64,000 bases of DNA from Sternotherus odoratus (GCA_032164245.1 JAVMKO010000003.1:132997924-133061923), one strand, 5' to 3'; counted from the first letter of the stretch, positions 36,358 to 47,544 are shown. Translations and numbers: made by a program. The notes: a model not told the origin generated them from the letters alone.

Positions 36358-36829
36358 TACACACTCATCATCTTTAATATATTTATCCTCACAACACCCT
36401 GTGATTAGGAAGTACTGTTATCTCCATTTTCCAGTCTGGGAATGGAGGCACAGAGAGGCCAAAACCTAAATCCTCAAACTGAAAATAAGTGGGACTTAGG
36501 CACTTACAATACCTCTTGAGAATCTAGGTCTAAGTGACTTGCCCAGGCTCCCACAGGTTGCCGGTGGCAGGAACTGATCCCAGGTCAACCCAAGTCCTAC
36601 ACTAATGCCAGAATCATTTTTCCTCTCTAGCCCCTTCCCTCGCCCACCACCCTTGATGTAAATCTACCCCGATTGGATCATGGTGAGAAACCACCGCACT
36701 GGTCAAGCAATGAGGAGGGACTTGAGTGGGCCCTCCACAAGGTGGTGGATTATGACTAATGACAAGCATGTGCCAGTAATAGGTACAAGCTTCTTTGACT
36801 TGTCTTAATTTTCGTAGTCAAGCCTTTAA

Positions 36830-37090
36830 TTGCCAGAGAAAGATATAGACAAAGGCAATTAAAAAAGCCAAACAAATCAGAGCTATATCAAGGCTTTAAA
36901 AGAAAATACATTTTAGAAAGGTTTTTTTCTTTAATTAATAGGGATTTTGTTGTCAGGCTAAAACAGACTAAAAATAAACAGCTGTATAGTACTTCATTAA
37001 GCTGCCTGCTTGGAGTGATTTTCCCATTGATTAGTCTCAGGGCTAATGCTGGTTCATTCCTCATTTCATTGCTAATTAACATCAGCTCTG
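36830..37090. promoter_or_regulatory. Candidate conserved non-coding (enhancer-like) block
   Basis: Non-repetitive, AT-rich sequence with dense homeodomain-type cores: TCTTTAATTAATAGGG, CATTGATTAGTCTCAG, GGGCTAATGCTGG and TTGCTAATTAACATCAG. This resembles known vertebrate developmental enhancers in texture. There is no direct evidence of function. Confidence 0.3.
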
Positions 37091-40000
37091 CTCCTGACCA
37101 CTTGACCGCACTCTCTCTGTGAACATGTGCTGGTTTGGCAAGTAATAACTACTACTACTCCCTCCTTCTCAAAAGGCAGAATTAAGGGGGGGAAATAGCT
37201 ATCAACCATGGATATTCAGCTTCTTCTACTGTAAACAGAGCAAACTAAAGCCACATCAGACCCAAAGTAGGGGTAATAAACATCCTTTACTGTACAGAGG
37301 AGTTTGATTGAGGAACTATGTAAATACAGATGATGAGCTCAAGCTGCCATATGAATTGACAGGCTTGGCTCATCTACTGTCAGTCTAGTTGATTCAGGCT
37401 CTTCCTGGATGTTAACAGTGCAAATTACCTGACCCCAAGGGCTTACACCAGCAGGTCTTTAGGGAACAGACTACATTGAATGGATGGCAGTTACTTTCTC
37501 AAGTCTCCACAATGTTCTCGTGGTCTGAATAATGAAATTCATTGGTGATAGGTAGAGTAAGAATGGGCAACATCGCACCCTAGTTATAGCTTTGTTAGGC
37601 AGCTCCCATGCAAGCGGAATATAGATGAAAATAGAGGAATGAAATACTAGAATTGGCACAGCGGCGTTCTGAGAAAATCTCTAACAACTTTAATGAAATT
37701 AGCTGCTTCTGTTCTGGGTGAAAAGGTCAATTTTTCCATAAAACTCAAGTAAACGGGCATCTTGGAAAACATCTACTAAACTTGGCATGGAATAAATAAC
37801 ATTATCCCAAAGTCTTGGTTTGAGTCCAGATCGTAGCATTTTCTTTTAATTTAATTGAGTATTGCATTTCATTTTCAGAAAGTCTTTTCTCATTTTTTTT
37901 ATTCTTACATTTTGAAGCATTCATATCTCAGGACTAATCACAAAGTCAGCCTTATACAAATCTATCAGTCAGGAACAGTTGCTGGAGAGAGACTTTGCCT
38001 GAGTGATGATCCTCTCTTACCTTTGGAGTGGAAACCTAATTCACTTGTTCATAAATGATCTCTTTTATATATTTCCACCATTAATTCTATGGATTCAGCC
38101 TGCAAATACATAGGTATGTGAGTAAATCTACTCATTCGAGCAATCCCATTGAAATCAATAGGACTGCTTGTACGAGTAAAGTTAATCCTATGTAAATTCT
38201 TACAGGTTCCGACCCAATAAAAACTAGTAATTGTTTTATTTTTATTATTTACACACTCTTTCCATGGCCTTATTAAAGTATATATTTTACTCAGATGTGT
38301 AAAATATGTGTTTTAGCAGCACCTGCACAAGGATAACTATGATGGGGACATTCTGCTTCAGGACATAAACTAATCATCAGTTAGGATCAGGAAGAAATGA
38401 TGATACTGATAAAGTATTGCACAATAAGTTGCATGATGGGGCATTCTCGGAAGCCTCTAGCATTGGCAACTGACAGAGATAGGATACCAAATGCTTTGGG
38501 CCATTAGCCTGTTCAGGTATTGCAATTCCTCTGCTCTTCCGTCACGCAGATTGTGTCACACATCCCAAATTTTCAGTGTCTGCAAAGCTAAGTTGGCATT
38601 TTGTGAGGCTCTGTGTATTCCCATGACACTTCTAGTGCCTCCTGCTTCAAGAAACAGCTGCTCTGGTGGTATTTTTAGCTTTTCTCATGGTGTTTTTCAT
38701 TTCTGGTCCTGGTCAGAAGTGTAGAGGCAAGTGAAAATGAAAAATACTCAGAAAAACAAATAGTTCCCGGAGTGTGTTTGAGTCTACAAAGTGTTCCTTC
38801 TGGGGCAGAGATTCAGGTTTGTTCTTACTTTTTCCAAATCAGCAGTTACTGTCTCCTGTTTGTATCCATCATCCTCATATTTTGTTTCTGCTGGGGGAGG
38901 GTATCAAAAGATATGGTCAAAGGTGGATTAATTCTACATATAAAAATAATCCCAATGTTGTTTTGCTCTCTAGTTACCATAGTAAAATGAAAATGCTGAT
39001 TTTTGTCTGTACACAGGAGTAAATCTTGCCCCCCACTCCTCTCTCTCACAGTAAAGGGCCATGAGTGCCATGGAACATAGTACATTTATGTTGTGAAGGC
39101 AGAGGTGTCCTGTAGGGAGTGTACCTTCTAAGCACTGTTGTGGTCCTTCTATTCTGGTGTGTCGGGGAGTGCTGAGAGTGGGGCGGGCTGGAGAAGGACC
39201 AATGTGAGTATATGGCCGTACTGGCAATCCCCCTTTGCAGGGCTGTGGGGAGACAACAGCTGCACCTGCTACCACCATTCTGGGGCTGCAGTTGCAGCTG
39301 TGGAGCACAGCCTAGGAAGAAGAGACTGGTTAGTTGGCTTGTAGGCTGGGGTTAGGAGATTCTCCAAACAGAATAGTTGGTGCAATGTAAAAACATAATA
39401 AATTAATAAGGATCCTAATTGTCCGTGGTCATTAGAAGATCCCATGATTCTTTTTGCATAAGAGTATCCTACATACTTGTCAGCAGTCCTGTGTTAGGCT
39501 GAACTGCCCTGACTTTTGGAACTTTGGCCTTGCGTTCACAGCCCTAAAGAGATGGCCTGGAGGAAAGAAAGAAAGAAACTTTGTGGCCTTCTGTTAGTAG
39601 GGGCTGCTGTACAGGGAGAGCACCAGATTTAAGGCAGACTCCCTCCTCTCTGCTTTAGCTGCTTTTCTCTGTTCTAGGGTTTCTGTGATTTATTTATTTA
39701 TTTGGCATATGCAATCTGGTCAAGCCAAGCCACAGTGTCCTTTGCAGTCCTCAACAATATGTGTCATGATTGGTGGCTGTCCACACTGACATAGTGGACT
39801 ATCTCTACAACACCACCAAAATTCCCCCGCAGCACAAACTCCCATGTCCAGTACGAAATTGGTTCAGAAGCCTCCATTTCCTTCACGGTAAATCAAACCC
39901 AGGTTGATGTTGAGTGGGGCCTGAGACAAGATAATTATTCGTCACTTTCTCTGCAGAGCATGAAGCTCACCATGCAGCCTCTACTGTAAGACCCTCTCCC

Positions 40001-40580
40001 GATAACTTATCCACACTGGTCATTGTGATTGCAGAGCAGAACACAGCACCAAAAGCAATATATAATGCCTTACCGCCCACCTGCACAGCCCTAAGATGTT
40101 GAGAACTCCAACAATATTGGAGAGTGAGTAACAGGCCACTGTTAGTCAACTAGAGGTAAAGACAGGGTGTTTGGGGATGGAGGATTGTTGAGGTAGCCAT
40201 AGGTTTGGATAACCACACAAACTTCTGATTACATATCTGAACCTCTGTTTTTGAGGCCATGATAATAAAGTTCACCAAAAGGCACACAACACCTTCCTGT
40301 GACTTTTGGGACAGAGACCCTCCCCATCCCCCAGACTCTCAGCTGATTTATAGAATTGTTCCTGGAAACATTTGTGAACAGTAAGTAACTCTGTGTTCTG
40401 GCCAAATACCAGCTTGGGTAATGGCATTTCACCTACTTAAAATTTACTGTTATTTCAGTCCAAGGAGCTATTCTTCCCTTCCCTTCCTAAAACTCACTCA
40501 GTAGTATTGCTGTTATAGAATGGCTGCTGCTTTCTACTCCAGAGAGAGCTGCATTTCAGTTCCAGTGTGTGTGTGTGAAT
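37091..40580. other. Mostly unique sequence
   Basis: No gene supported. A decayed palindromic fragment lies at 38105-38222 (CAATCCCATTGAAATCAATA centre). A GAAA microsatellite lies at 39566-39580 and a TTTA repeat near 39690-39703. The GC-rich piece 39130-39310 shows no ends I can define. Confidence 0.45.
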
Positions 40581-40587
40581 AATTTAT

Positions 40588-40760
40588 CTATTCATTATTA
40601 TTAATAATTTTATATTATTTACAAAGTACCCAAAATGTACTAGACTCTCAGCAAGCAGAAAAGGAGACAAAGTACCTGCTCCAAAGGTCTTGCAGTCTAA
40701 ACAGACAATTAGCAGAAGAGAGATGGGGGCTAAAATGTAAAAACAGAAAGTACTATTCAG
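40588..40760 (-). repeat. SINE tail (MIR-like), reversed
   Basis: ATTCATTATTATTAATAATT, then TACCTGCTCCAAAGGTCTTG and CAGTCTAAACAGACAATTAG. It is the reversed tail of the reptile SINE also seen near 46.0 and 46.6 kb (ctgccccaaagagcttacaatctaa-type). Confidence 0.5.
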
Positions 40761-40799
40761 CATGGATACATTTATCAAAAGCATGTACGTTCCATTTTC

Positions 40800-41112
40800 A
40801 AAAGTGACTTAGGGTCAGATTTTTAAGGTATTTAGACACCTGTGTCTCATTGGTTTCCATGGGAGTTAGGTGCCTAAATATTTTTTTATAATCTAGTCCT
40901 TAAGCACTGGGCCCATTAGACTTAGGCTCTGAAGTTCTTAAGAGCAGGATGTTTAAAGGATTAGGTTCAAATGGGAATTAGGTGCCTAGGCACTTTTGAA
41001 AATCTAACTAGGTATGTCTCTTCTTCTTTAGGCCTAAATACCTTTTAAACTCTGACCCTAAATCTCTTTTGAAAATAGGACTTTGTCTTAAGTCACTTAG
41101 TCCCTTTTGAAA
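40800..41112. repeat. Palindromic TTAGGTGCCTAAAT family, two or more copies
   Basis: GGGTCAGATTTTTAAGG, ATTTAGACACC, a centre TTCCATGGGAGTTAGGTGCC, and TTATAATCTAGTCC form one palindrome. Further right, TTAGGTGCCTAGGC, TTTTGAAAATCTAAC and TTTTGAAAATAGG repeat the same arms. The family also lies inside several SINEs in the window. Confidence 0.5.
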
Positions 41113-41140
41113 CCTTTTCCTTAAATTTCATTGAAAGTTA

Positions 41141-41735
41141 CCGTATTTTTCGCCCTATAAGACGCACTTTTTCTTCCCCAAAACGGGGGGGAAAAAGTTG
41201 GTGCATCTTATAGGGCGAATGTCTTATAGGGAAAAAAAAAAAAAAAAAAAGCGCCTCGCTCTCCCGTCCCCGCCGCGCGGGCGGGCTGCCGGGAGCGTCC
41301 CGGTTCCCCCCTCCCCGCCGCGGGCGGGCTGCCGGGAGCGTCCCGGTTCCCCCCTCCCCGCCGCGGGCGGGCTGCCGGGAGCGTCCCGGTTCCCCCCTCC
41401 CCGCCGCGGACGGGCTGCCGGGAGCGTCCCGGTTCCCCCCTCCCCGCCGCGGGCGGGCTGCCGGGAGCGTTCCCGGCAGCCCGCCCAGTGGCGGGGAGGG
41501 GGGAACCGGGACGCTCCCGGCAGCCCGCCCAGCGGCGGGGAGGGGGGAACCGGGACGCTCCCGGCAGCCCGCCCGCGGCGGGGAGGGGGGAACCTCGGCA
41601 GCCCGCCCGCGCGGCGGGGACGGGAGAGCGAGGCGCTTTTTTTTTTTTTTTTTTTTTTTTTTTTGTCCGGATTTTTTATTAAAAAATGAGGGGGCGTCTT
41701 ATAGGCCGGAGCATCCTATAAGACGAAAAATACGG
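41141..41735 (-). mobile_element. TA-target MITE, copy 2 (longest; 43-bp tandem arrays in both arms)
   Basis: It starts CCGTATTTTTCGCCCTATA and ends with ACGAAAAATACGG, flanked by TA (41139-41140, 41736-41737). It is inverted relative to copies 1 and 3. The first 80 bp fold into a hairpin (TTCGCCCTATAAGACGCAC against GTGCATCTTATAGGGCGAA). An A-tract, a GC-rich core of tandem units in opposite orientations (41260-41636) and a T-tract follow. The A- and T-tracts extend the stem. The 163-codon frame across it is repeat-derived and not a gene. Confidence 0.85.
41295..41590. repeat. 43-bp tandem repeat forming an inverted array
   Basis: GCGTCCCGGTTCCCCCC begins at 41295, 41338, 41381, 41424 and, altered, 41467, an exact 43-bp period. 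From 41470 the same unit continues as its inverse complement, with ACGCTCCCGG at 41511 and 41555. The units are nearly identical, so the array is recently expanded or homogenised. The predicted single-strand fold is a very stable hairpin. Confidence 0.9.
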
Positions 41736-41739
41736 TAGT

Positions 41740-42100
41740 CCCTTTTTAATATGGGATTTAGTCACTTTAGGAAATGTTATCCCACAAGTCTTATGGTTCC
41801 ACCTTTCAAAAATATTACACTGTTTTAATTTTTCCTCTCTCCATGCTGCTCTCACTTCACCTCAGTCTCTGCATCTCAAGGAAAGGAGCTAGGATAGAGA
41901 TTAATAAGCCTTCTAGAGGCATAAGGTTTTAAGGGGGAATTTGAGAGAGGAGAGGATGAAGATGTGGGAATAGCAGCAAAAGGATCCCAGTCATAAGGGG
42001 TAACATGGAAGATAATCTGGAGGTGAAGGTGGGAGATGGAGCAATGGGACAGCTAGCTGTGTGAACGTCCCTTGTTCTTCCTCATCACATTCCCCACCTA
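41740..42100. other. Unannotated sequence beside the MITE
   Basis: It begins with GATTTAGTCACTTTAGG, a continuation of the TTAGG palindromic family found left of the MITE. The rest shows nothing assignable. Confidence 0.45.
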
Positions 42101-42104
42101 ATGT

Positions 42105-42310
42105 TTTTCTACTCTTGCTTGTTGGTCCTTGTCTAAAATTACTTTGCTCTTTGGATCAGGGATCATGCCTTTCTATCGGTGCTGCAAAGCACATAGCACA
42201 CAATTTGGAGCAGTAAAAATAATAAATAGTGGTAATACTGAATTGTTATGTAAAGCTCTTTGGGATCCCTTGGTATGAATAGGACCTCACACATGTAAAT
42301 TATTAGTAAC
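42105..42310 (+). repeat. SINE tail (MIR-like)
   Basis: TCAGGGATCATGCCTTTCTA, GCAAAGCACATAGCACACAA, AAATAATAAATAG and then AAGCTCTTTGGGATCCCTTG. It corresponds in the plus direction to the tails seen reversed near 46.0 and 46.6 kb (cagcgcctagcaca, aataataaata). Confidence 0.55.
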
Positions 42311-43460
42311 AATAATTAATCATCGTCTATGCATCCAGCCACTCAGACTCCGTGCAAAGGTTTTATAGGAAATAATGAAGCATGGGTGTAAAAATGAGAT
42401 ATTAAGCCCTGTGATATGCAATTTAAAATGAAAACCTTATGAGATATGCCTTTTCTGACTTCCTTCATCCCCACTCTTCAAAAGGAAAAGGACAGCAACA
42501 GTTCAGAGTCGAGAGCAAGTATGAGGGTCTCTCAGTGATTTAATCTATAAACTGGCATATCTTGTTAAGCAAGCTCCAGTGGCTTCTTGTTTCACTACAG
42601 GCTAGAATTTGGTGGGGGAAAGTCTGATTAACGACTTTTACAAAAAGTGGATGGACACCCAAAGGAGAGGAATAATACAGTTGCGGCATTACAAGTCAGC
42701 AGCGTACTAGACATTTTTTTTTTTTGTTCGTAGGAAAGGATTTCCTGTTGAGGTCTTCGAGAAAAATAAGTTTTATTAGTTGAGCATTGAAAAGAGAGAG
42801 AGCAACAGGATTGACTGTAATAAGCCTCTCCTTTTTACCGAAAATCCATTACTTTCTGAGCTATTAAGTGATGAAAGGGATTAAGAGAATAAAAAAAATA
42901 TATAAGCGGGACTGTATTCGTAAATCTAATAAAGATGATAACAGTGGGGCATTTTGTGAAATTTGCATGTGAATGTATAACATCCTAATCCACTGGCAGA
43001 CTGCATTGTACTGGGGAAGGGGGAGGGGTATGCACTGAACATATAAGGATAAAAAATTCAGCAGTAGAATTTCTGGCCAAGGTTTTTTTTTCATATGGAC
43101 GTCCATATGGTTTATCACAGAATCCATATTTTTGTCACCAGTGCCATATGTTTAGTTTTTGCTGATATAAAAGTGAAATCACTCTCCATTATCTCATTTG
43201 CTAGAAAGTGTTTTGTAGGCATAACCAAATGAGGAGTACACTTTGTTCTGTAGGCCTCAGATGTTGGAGTCATAACTAGATGCGGTACACCAGAGGTTTT
43301 TTTAAATCAATGCCACTGGAATAAAGTGGCCACCTTCCACTGGAATAGGATTAATTAATAATGCTGACATAGGGATTGGGGCCTACTCTGAAAATCAGGG
43401 AGTTACAACCAACTTACTGACATGCCCTGGTCTCTCTTGCACCGAACAGAGTTCTTGATC
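42311..43460. other. Mostly unique sequence
   Basis: No gene. Non-repetitive 42520-42900 contains GTCTGATTAACGAC and GTGATTTAATCTATAAAC, weakly enhancer-like. Confidence 0.4.
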
Positions 43461-43464
43461 AGAA

Positions 43465-43735
43465 TAATAGAATCATAGGACTGGCAGGGACCTCAAGAGG
43501 TCATCTAGTTCAGCCTCCTGCACTCATGGCAGGACTAAGTATTATCTAGACCATTCCTGACAGGTGTTTGTCTAACATGCTCTTAAAAATTCCAATTATG
43601 GAGATTCCACAACCTCCCTAGGCAATTTATTCTGGTGTTTAAGCACACTGACAGATAGGAAGTTTTTCCTAATGTCCAGCCTAAACTGCCCTTGCTGCAA
43701 TTTAAGCACATTGCTTCTTGTCCTAGAGAACCATG
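43465..43735 (-). mobile_element. CR1 LINE 3' fragment
   Basis: The plus strand begins AATAGAATCATAGGACTGGC (reverse of the CR1 tail), then GGACCTCAAGAGGTCATCTA, TGGAGATTCCACAACCTCCC and GGAAGTTTTTCCTAATGTCC. The order is that of a 5'-truncated CR1 on the minus strand. Stops interrupt the remaining coding region. Confidence 0.85.
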
Positions 43736-44555
43736 CCTAATATACTTTTGGGGGCATGGGGAGTGGGGGAGTGAATAAGTGAATGTAATGCTGGTGAAAG
43801 GTGCCAGATTGATAACCCTGTTTCTCAGTTAATCCACAGAACCGATAGAGAATAGGTAGTGAAAATAAAAGCTTCTGCACATTGTCCAGTGAGCCACCTC
43901 TCTGACCTGGACACTCAGACCTTGATCTTTTTGCTGAGATTTCCAATGGGAGATTCAGTTACAGCAAAAAGAACTGGACGTAGAATATTGACTTATTTCA
44001 CACAGCCCCTGACGAAAGAGTTTTTATCCAAATGCAAGTGTGTGTTGTATTACATCACATTGTATGAAGCCAGAAAGCAGCAGTGGCTTGTGTCCTTATT
44101 ATATGTAGTATTTAATGAAATTGGCTGAAGGAAATAGGGATGCTCTGACATTGCTCTGTCTGTAGTATTTGTTAACGTACACAATGGGTGGGGAATACCC
44201 TATTATTTCATCCAGGGGGAAAATTCAGTTACCTATGCTATTGGATTGATACTGTCCCAAACTACTGTATGTGCCACAGAAAAAAAGGCAGCAGTGTGAA
44301 TGTCTTATTCAAATTTCTCTTCTCAAGTTCACGTAATGTACACTTCAGGTGGGCATGGATTCGTGCTTTATCCTCTACCTCCGTACCAATAATGGAAATT
44401 GCTGTGGGAGGTTAATAACCATTGTGCGTCAATACTGTATTATCTTCTAATTCACACAAAGAAAAGGCAACTAACTTCCTTAAATAAATTTAGCAGCAGA
44501 ATCTTGGGGTGGAGGCAGGAGCTACCATGTAAACAATTAATTTTCAAATAGACTC
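43736..44555. other. Unannotated sequence
   Basis: No supported gene or repeat. Confidence 0.5.
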
Positions 44556-44559
44556 GTAT

Positions 44560-44645
44560 TCATTTTGACCCTGATCCCATTGGAGTCCTGGGGAATTTTG
44601 CCACTGACTTCAGTTGGAGCAAGTTCAGACTCTTTATATTACCTG
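44560..44645. repeat. Palindromic-family fragment
   Basis: GACCCTGATCCCATTGGAGT, then TTTTGCCACTGACTTCAGTT and GGAGCAAGTTCAGA. The centre is a TTGACTTCAATGGG-like core. Confidence 0.45.
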
Positions 44646-44649
44646 CGGC

Positions 44650-46010
44650 ACAGGAGTGATAGACAATCTTGGCCTTGTAGAAGTATCATTGGATGCAGGC
44701 ATTTTGTGTTGCCTTTTGGTAGAAGCAATCAATCATTTTCAGCACTGCTTTTCCTTGACAGGGTTGCAGCTCTGGAAGGTCAGTGATAGGTGCTAGTGGG
44801 TTGCTACCTCATGGGTCTTGATTGATTGGGTACCGAGTCACTTTTCAAAAGTGATGGCTCATACAGTGTGCCTGACATGTGCAGATTATCTGCATGTGGC
44901 AGTTCCTGGGCACGATGGTCATCGTTCCTGGGCAACCTTCTCTGCCTGTCTGGTTAGTGCATGCATCTGAGCCATCTCTGCTGGAGATTTCTCAGTATGA
45001 ACAGTCAGCATTTTGACCCCCAAGTTGGCAAAGGGTTGGCAGTCTCTTGTTTTTTATAGTCATAAAAACAATAGGGAAATATGCTGAGGATATGCTATAA
45101 ATGCTAAATGTAACTTAGTGGACAAAGAAACGGCAAGGGCTAAACACCTTTGATTTTCATGTGGAAATGCTGGTTTGTTTTCTCTTTTGGTATTAGAATG
45201 TAAGATTGGATTTATTTTAAGATTCTTTAGGGCAGCATTACATTCCTTCCACTGTTCTATTCCTTACCACATTACCTCACCACATTAGCACTTGTATCTC
45301 CCTCTGATGGCATCCAGTTTCCATTCCATTCACAGTGGCCAAGGATCATATCTCTGATCCACTTAGAAACACAATGATCTCTACCCCTGAGAATGCAAAC
45401 ACTTTCTCAGTCAAATCTATTGATCTACAGGACTCTATTTCTGGCTTTCCATTCACTCACTTGCTGTTTTGGGATACTGGATATTCTTTCTGGGGGAAGA
45501 ATTAACTTGGTTACTAGGAACTAGATGAAGAACATTTCTGTAGAATCCAAAGATAGAAGTGATCTTTTATATACATTCACGTGCGGGTGTATGTTGCATG
45601 TATATGCACACAGGGTACATTTCTTCACTGAGCAAAATTAAAACTGCAGCCAGTAATGCACTAAGCTTGGTGACAATAGTTGAACTCAGTATGGAGCCAA
45701 GAGGGGACAGCCAAGGTAAACTGCATTTGCATTCTTATGTTGCTGTCATTTAATCAAGAGTGGCAATGTTAAGGTGTCATATACAAGCATAAGTTGGCTG
45801 CTGGAAAGACAAGACATGGATATTGAGGGGTAATACAAGGAGACTCGTTAGTGCCCAGGGAGGAAAAATATGTTTTCTTTTCAGAACCCTTTTAGTGACG
45901 CGCAAATGTTTGGGGATAATAAAATGCAAGTCCGGTGTCAGAGGGCTTTCTGCAGTGCTGAGCCCTGGTGCTTCCATACCACTCTTTGTAAATCACAGAA
46001 GCCCTATATA
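44650..46010. other. Unannotated sequence
   Basis: No supported gene, RNA or element end. Confidence 0.5.
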
Positions 46011-46014
46011 TGGC

Positions 46015-46480
46015 ATTTTTTGCCATCTCTGCCAAATTAGGACCCTACTGTGCTAGGCGCTGTAGAAGCACACAATTGAAAAGAAACAGGCTCTGCCCTA
46101 AGGAATTGATAATCTAAATAGAGAAGGCAGAGAAAACGGGAGCACAGAGAGGTGAAGTGACTTACCAAAGGGGCACAGCAAGTCAGTGGAAGTGCTGGAA
46201 ATATAGAGTTCAATTTTCATAGGCTCCTCAGGTGTATATAGGGGCTTAAGTCCCATTGAGAATCATAAGACTTTGGCTCTTAGGGACTTGATCCTGTGTC
46301 CATTAAAATTAATGACAAAGGTCCCATTGACTTCAGTGTCAGAACCAGATCCCGAGTGCCAAAAACACCTTTGAAAATGGGATGTAGGCTTCGGAGTCAC
46401 TTTCACTTTTGAAATGCCGCCCATAATCCATGAATCTCAGACCAGTGCCCTATCCACTGTATCCTGCTGCCTCATGAGAG
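46015..46480 (-). repeat. MIR-like SINE, near full length, interrupted
   Basis: Reversed tail: ACCCTACTGTGCTAGGCGCT, CTCTGCCCTAAGGAATTGAT. Core: GAGCACAGAGAGGTGAAGTG, CACAGCAAGTCAGTGG. After a foreign segment (about 46213-46424), the tRNA-derived head resumes: AATCTCAGACCAGTGCCCTA and TCCACTGTATCCTGCTGCC. The insert carries two TTGACTTCAGTG/TCCCATTGAGAATC-type cores and TTTGAAAATGGGATGTAGGC. Confidence 0.75.
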
Positions 46481-46574
46481 ACTCATAGAGGACTAATTAG
46501 ATTACTGTGTAAGCATCAGGCATTTTTATCCAGGTAAAAGTCTATCAGCTGTATAGATAGATTGAACAAACAGA

Positions 46575-46760
46575 AGGACTATTATTATTATTATATAACA
46601 TTGTAGTAGTGTTTAGAGGACAACCAAACTAGGGCCCCATTATGCTAGGTGTTGCAGAAACATTTAGTAAGACAGACCCTGCCCCACAAAATTTTCAATC
46701 TAAAAGCCAAGAAAGATGAGACAACCAAGTGGGCCAGGGAGGGAAGGTGGAAGATAATTC
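46575..46760 (-). repeat. MIR-like SINE tail, reversed
   Basis: ACTATTATTATTATTATATA, GTAGTGTTTAGAGG, GGGCCCCATTATGCTAGGTG, GACAGACCCTGCCCCAC and TTTTCAATCTAAAAG. It is the same tail family as the SINE just upstream. Confidence 0.65.
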
Positions 46761-47068
46761 TCATTGTGGCATTTCAGTTATCGTGATTAAACACAGTGGT
46801 AACAAATCTCAAGATATCTGTGAAGAGTACTCAGGGTTAAGGATGAAAGTTGGCTTTGGGAGGAATACAGAGCATTTTACCACAATTTCCTCAATCAATA
46901 ACTGAAATTACAGCAGAACCAATTCCTTGAGCTAGACCTCTGTTGTTGCTATTGGATAACCATGTTTTTAAAAAGGCAAAGAATCTTAAAAAAGAATTCT
47001 GCAGTCATAATAATGAATAGATGCCATGAAAAAGGCACCTCCGTTAGAGGCAAAGCAACTGTTTGTCT

Positions 47069-47540
47069 TGTCACAGGGTCCCCTCCCGTGTCTTGTGTCC
47101 TCCTGTGTCTCACGGCCTGGTGCCCCCAACAAAGTTGTTGTCCACACCTTTTCCGGTGGTTTTCCAGTGTCCTTTATTTACAGTGCAGCTTTATCACATT
47201 CAGCAAGTGCTCCCCAAAACCCCCACCGTGGTTACCTTTACCCCCCTGGCTCACAGCCTTTGGCCCTTGAGGCTCTCTGGCCCTCTGGTTTGGAGACAGA
47301 GCTCCTCCCTGCCTCCTTCCTAGCCTGCCTCCATGCTAACTGGAGCTTGAGGCTTTTCAAGCCCTCACAGTTCCCAGCCCCAGCTGTAGCCACTTGCTCC
47401 AGCTAGGTACTGCCGGGTAGCCCTCGTTAGGGCTCCCAGCTGGGCTGTACTAGTCTCTGCCCTTAGCCTTGCCTCTTGCAAGCAGGCTTTAGCCTGAAGT
47501 GGCAGGGCAATACTGGTGGTTTTACCCCAGCCCTGCCACA
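47069..47540 (-). mobile_element. Solo LTR, same family as the 24.6-kb LTR, opposite orientation
   Basis: On the plus strand the unit runs TGTCACAGGGTCC to CCCTGCCACA, 472 bp, with GTCT on both sides (47065-47068, 47541-47544) as a 4-bp target duplication. Its minus strand starts TGTGGCAGGGCTGGGG and contains ACTGTAAATAAAGGACACTG, matching the AATAAAGGACACTG block of the other copy. No internal retroviral genes remain. Three overlapping plus-strand frames across it are antisense to the LTR and not genes. Confidence 0.85.
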
Positions 47541-47544
47541 GTCT

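Larger units (their letters stand above)
35624..36612 (-). repeat. MIR-type SINE broken by two insertions
   Basis: The left part is ATATGGCCTCCATCACCAC and AGTATCTTCATC. The sequence resumes right of the inserted element with ATCATCTTTAATATATTTAT, CCTCACAACACCCTGTGATT, TGTTATCTCCATTTTCC and GAGGCACAGAGAGG. A further 70-odd bp of TTAGGCAC-type repeat then interrupts it before AAGTGACTTGCCCAGG and GATCCCAGGTC. The collinear SINE parts define the break points. Confidence 0.7.

Noticed and set aside
41295..41590. CRISPR-like array
   Set aside because: The 43-bp units abut each other with no unique spacers, lie in an inverted arrangement inside a MITE, and the context is vertebrate nuclear DNA.
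41198..41689. 163-codon forward frame and an overlapping 64-codon frame
   Set aside because: They run through the 43-bp tandem units of MITE copy 2. The Pro/Arg/Gly repeats are a direct translation of the array and end in poly-Phe from the T-tract.
46962..47406. Three overlapping forward frames (up to 126 codons)
   Set aside because: They are antisense to the minus-strand solo LTR and show no protein features.
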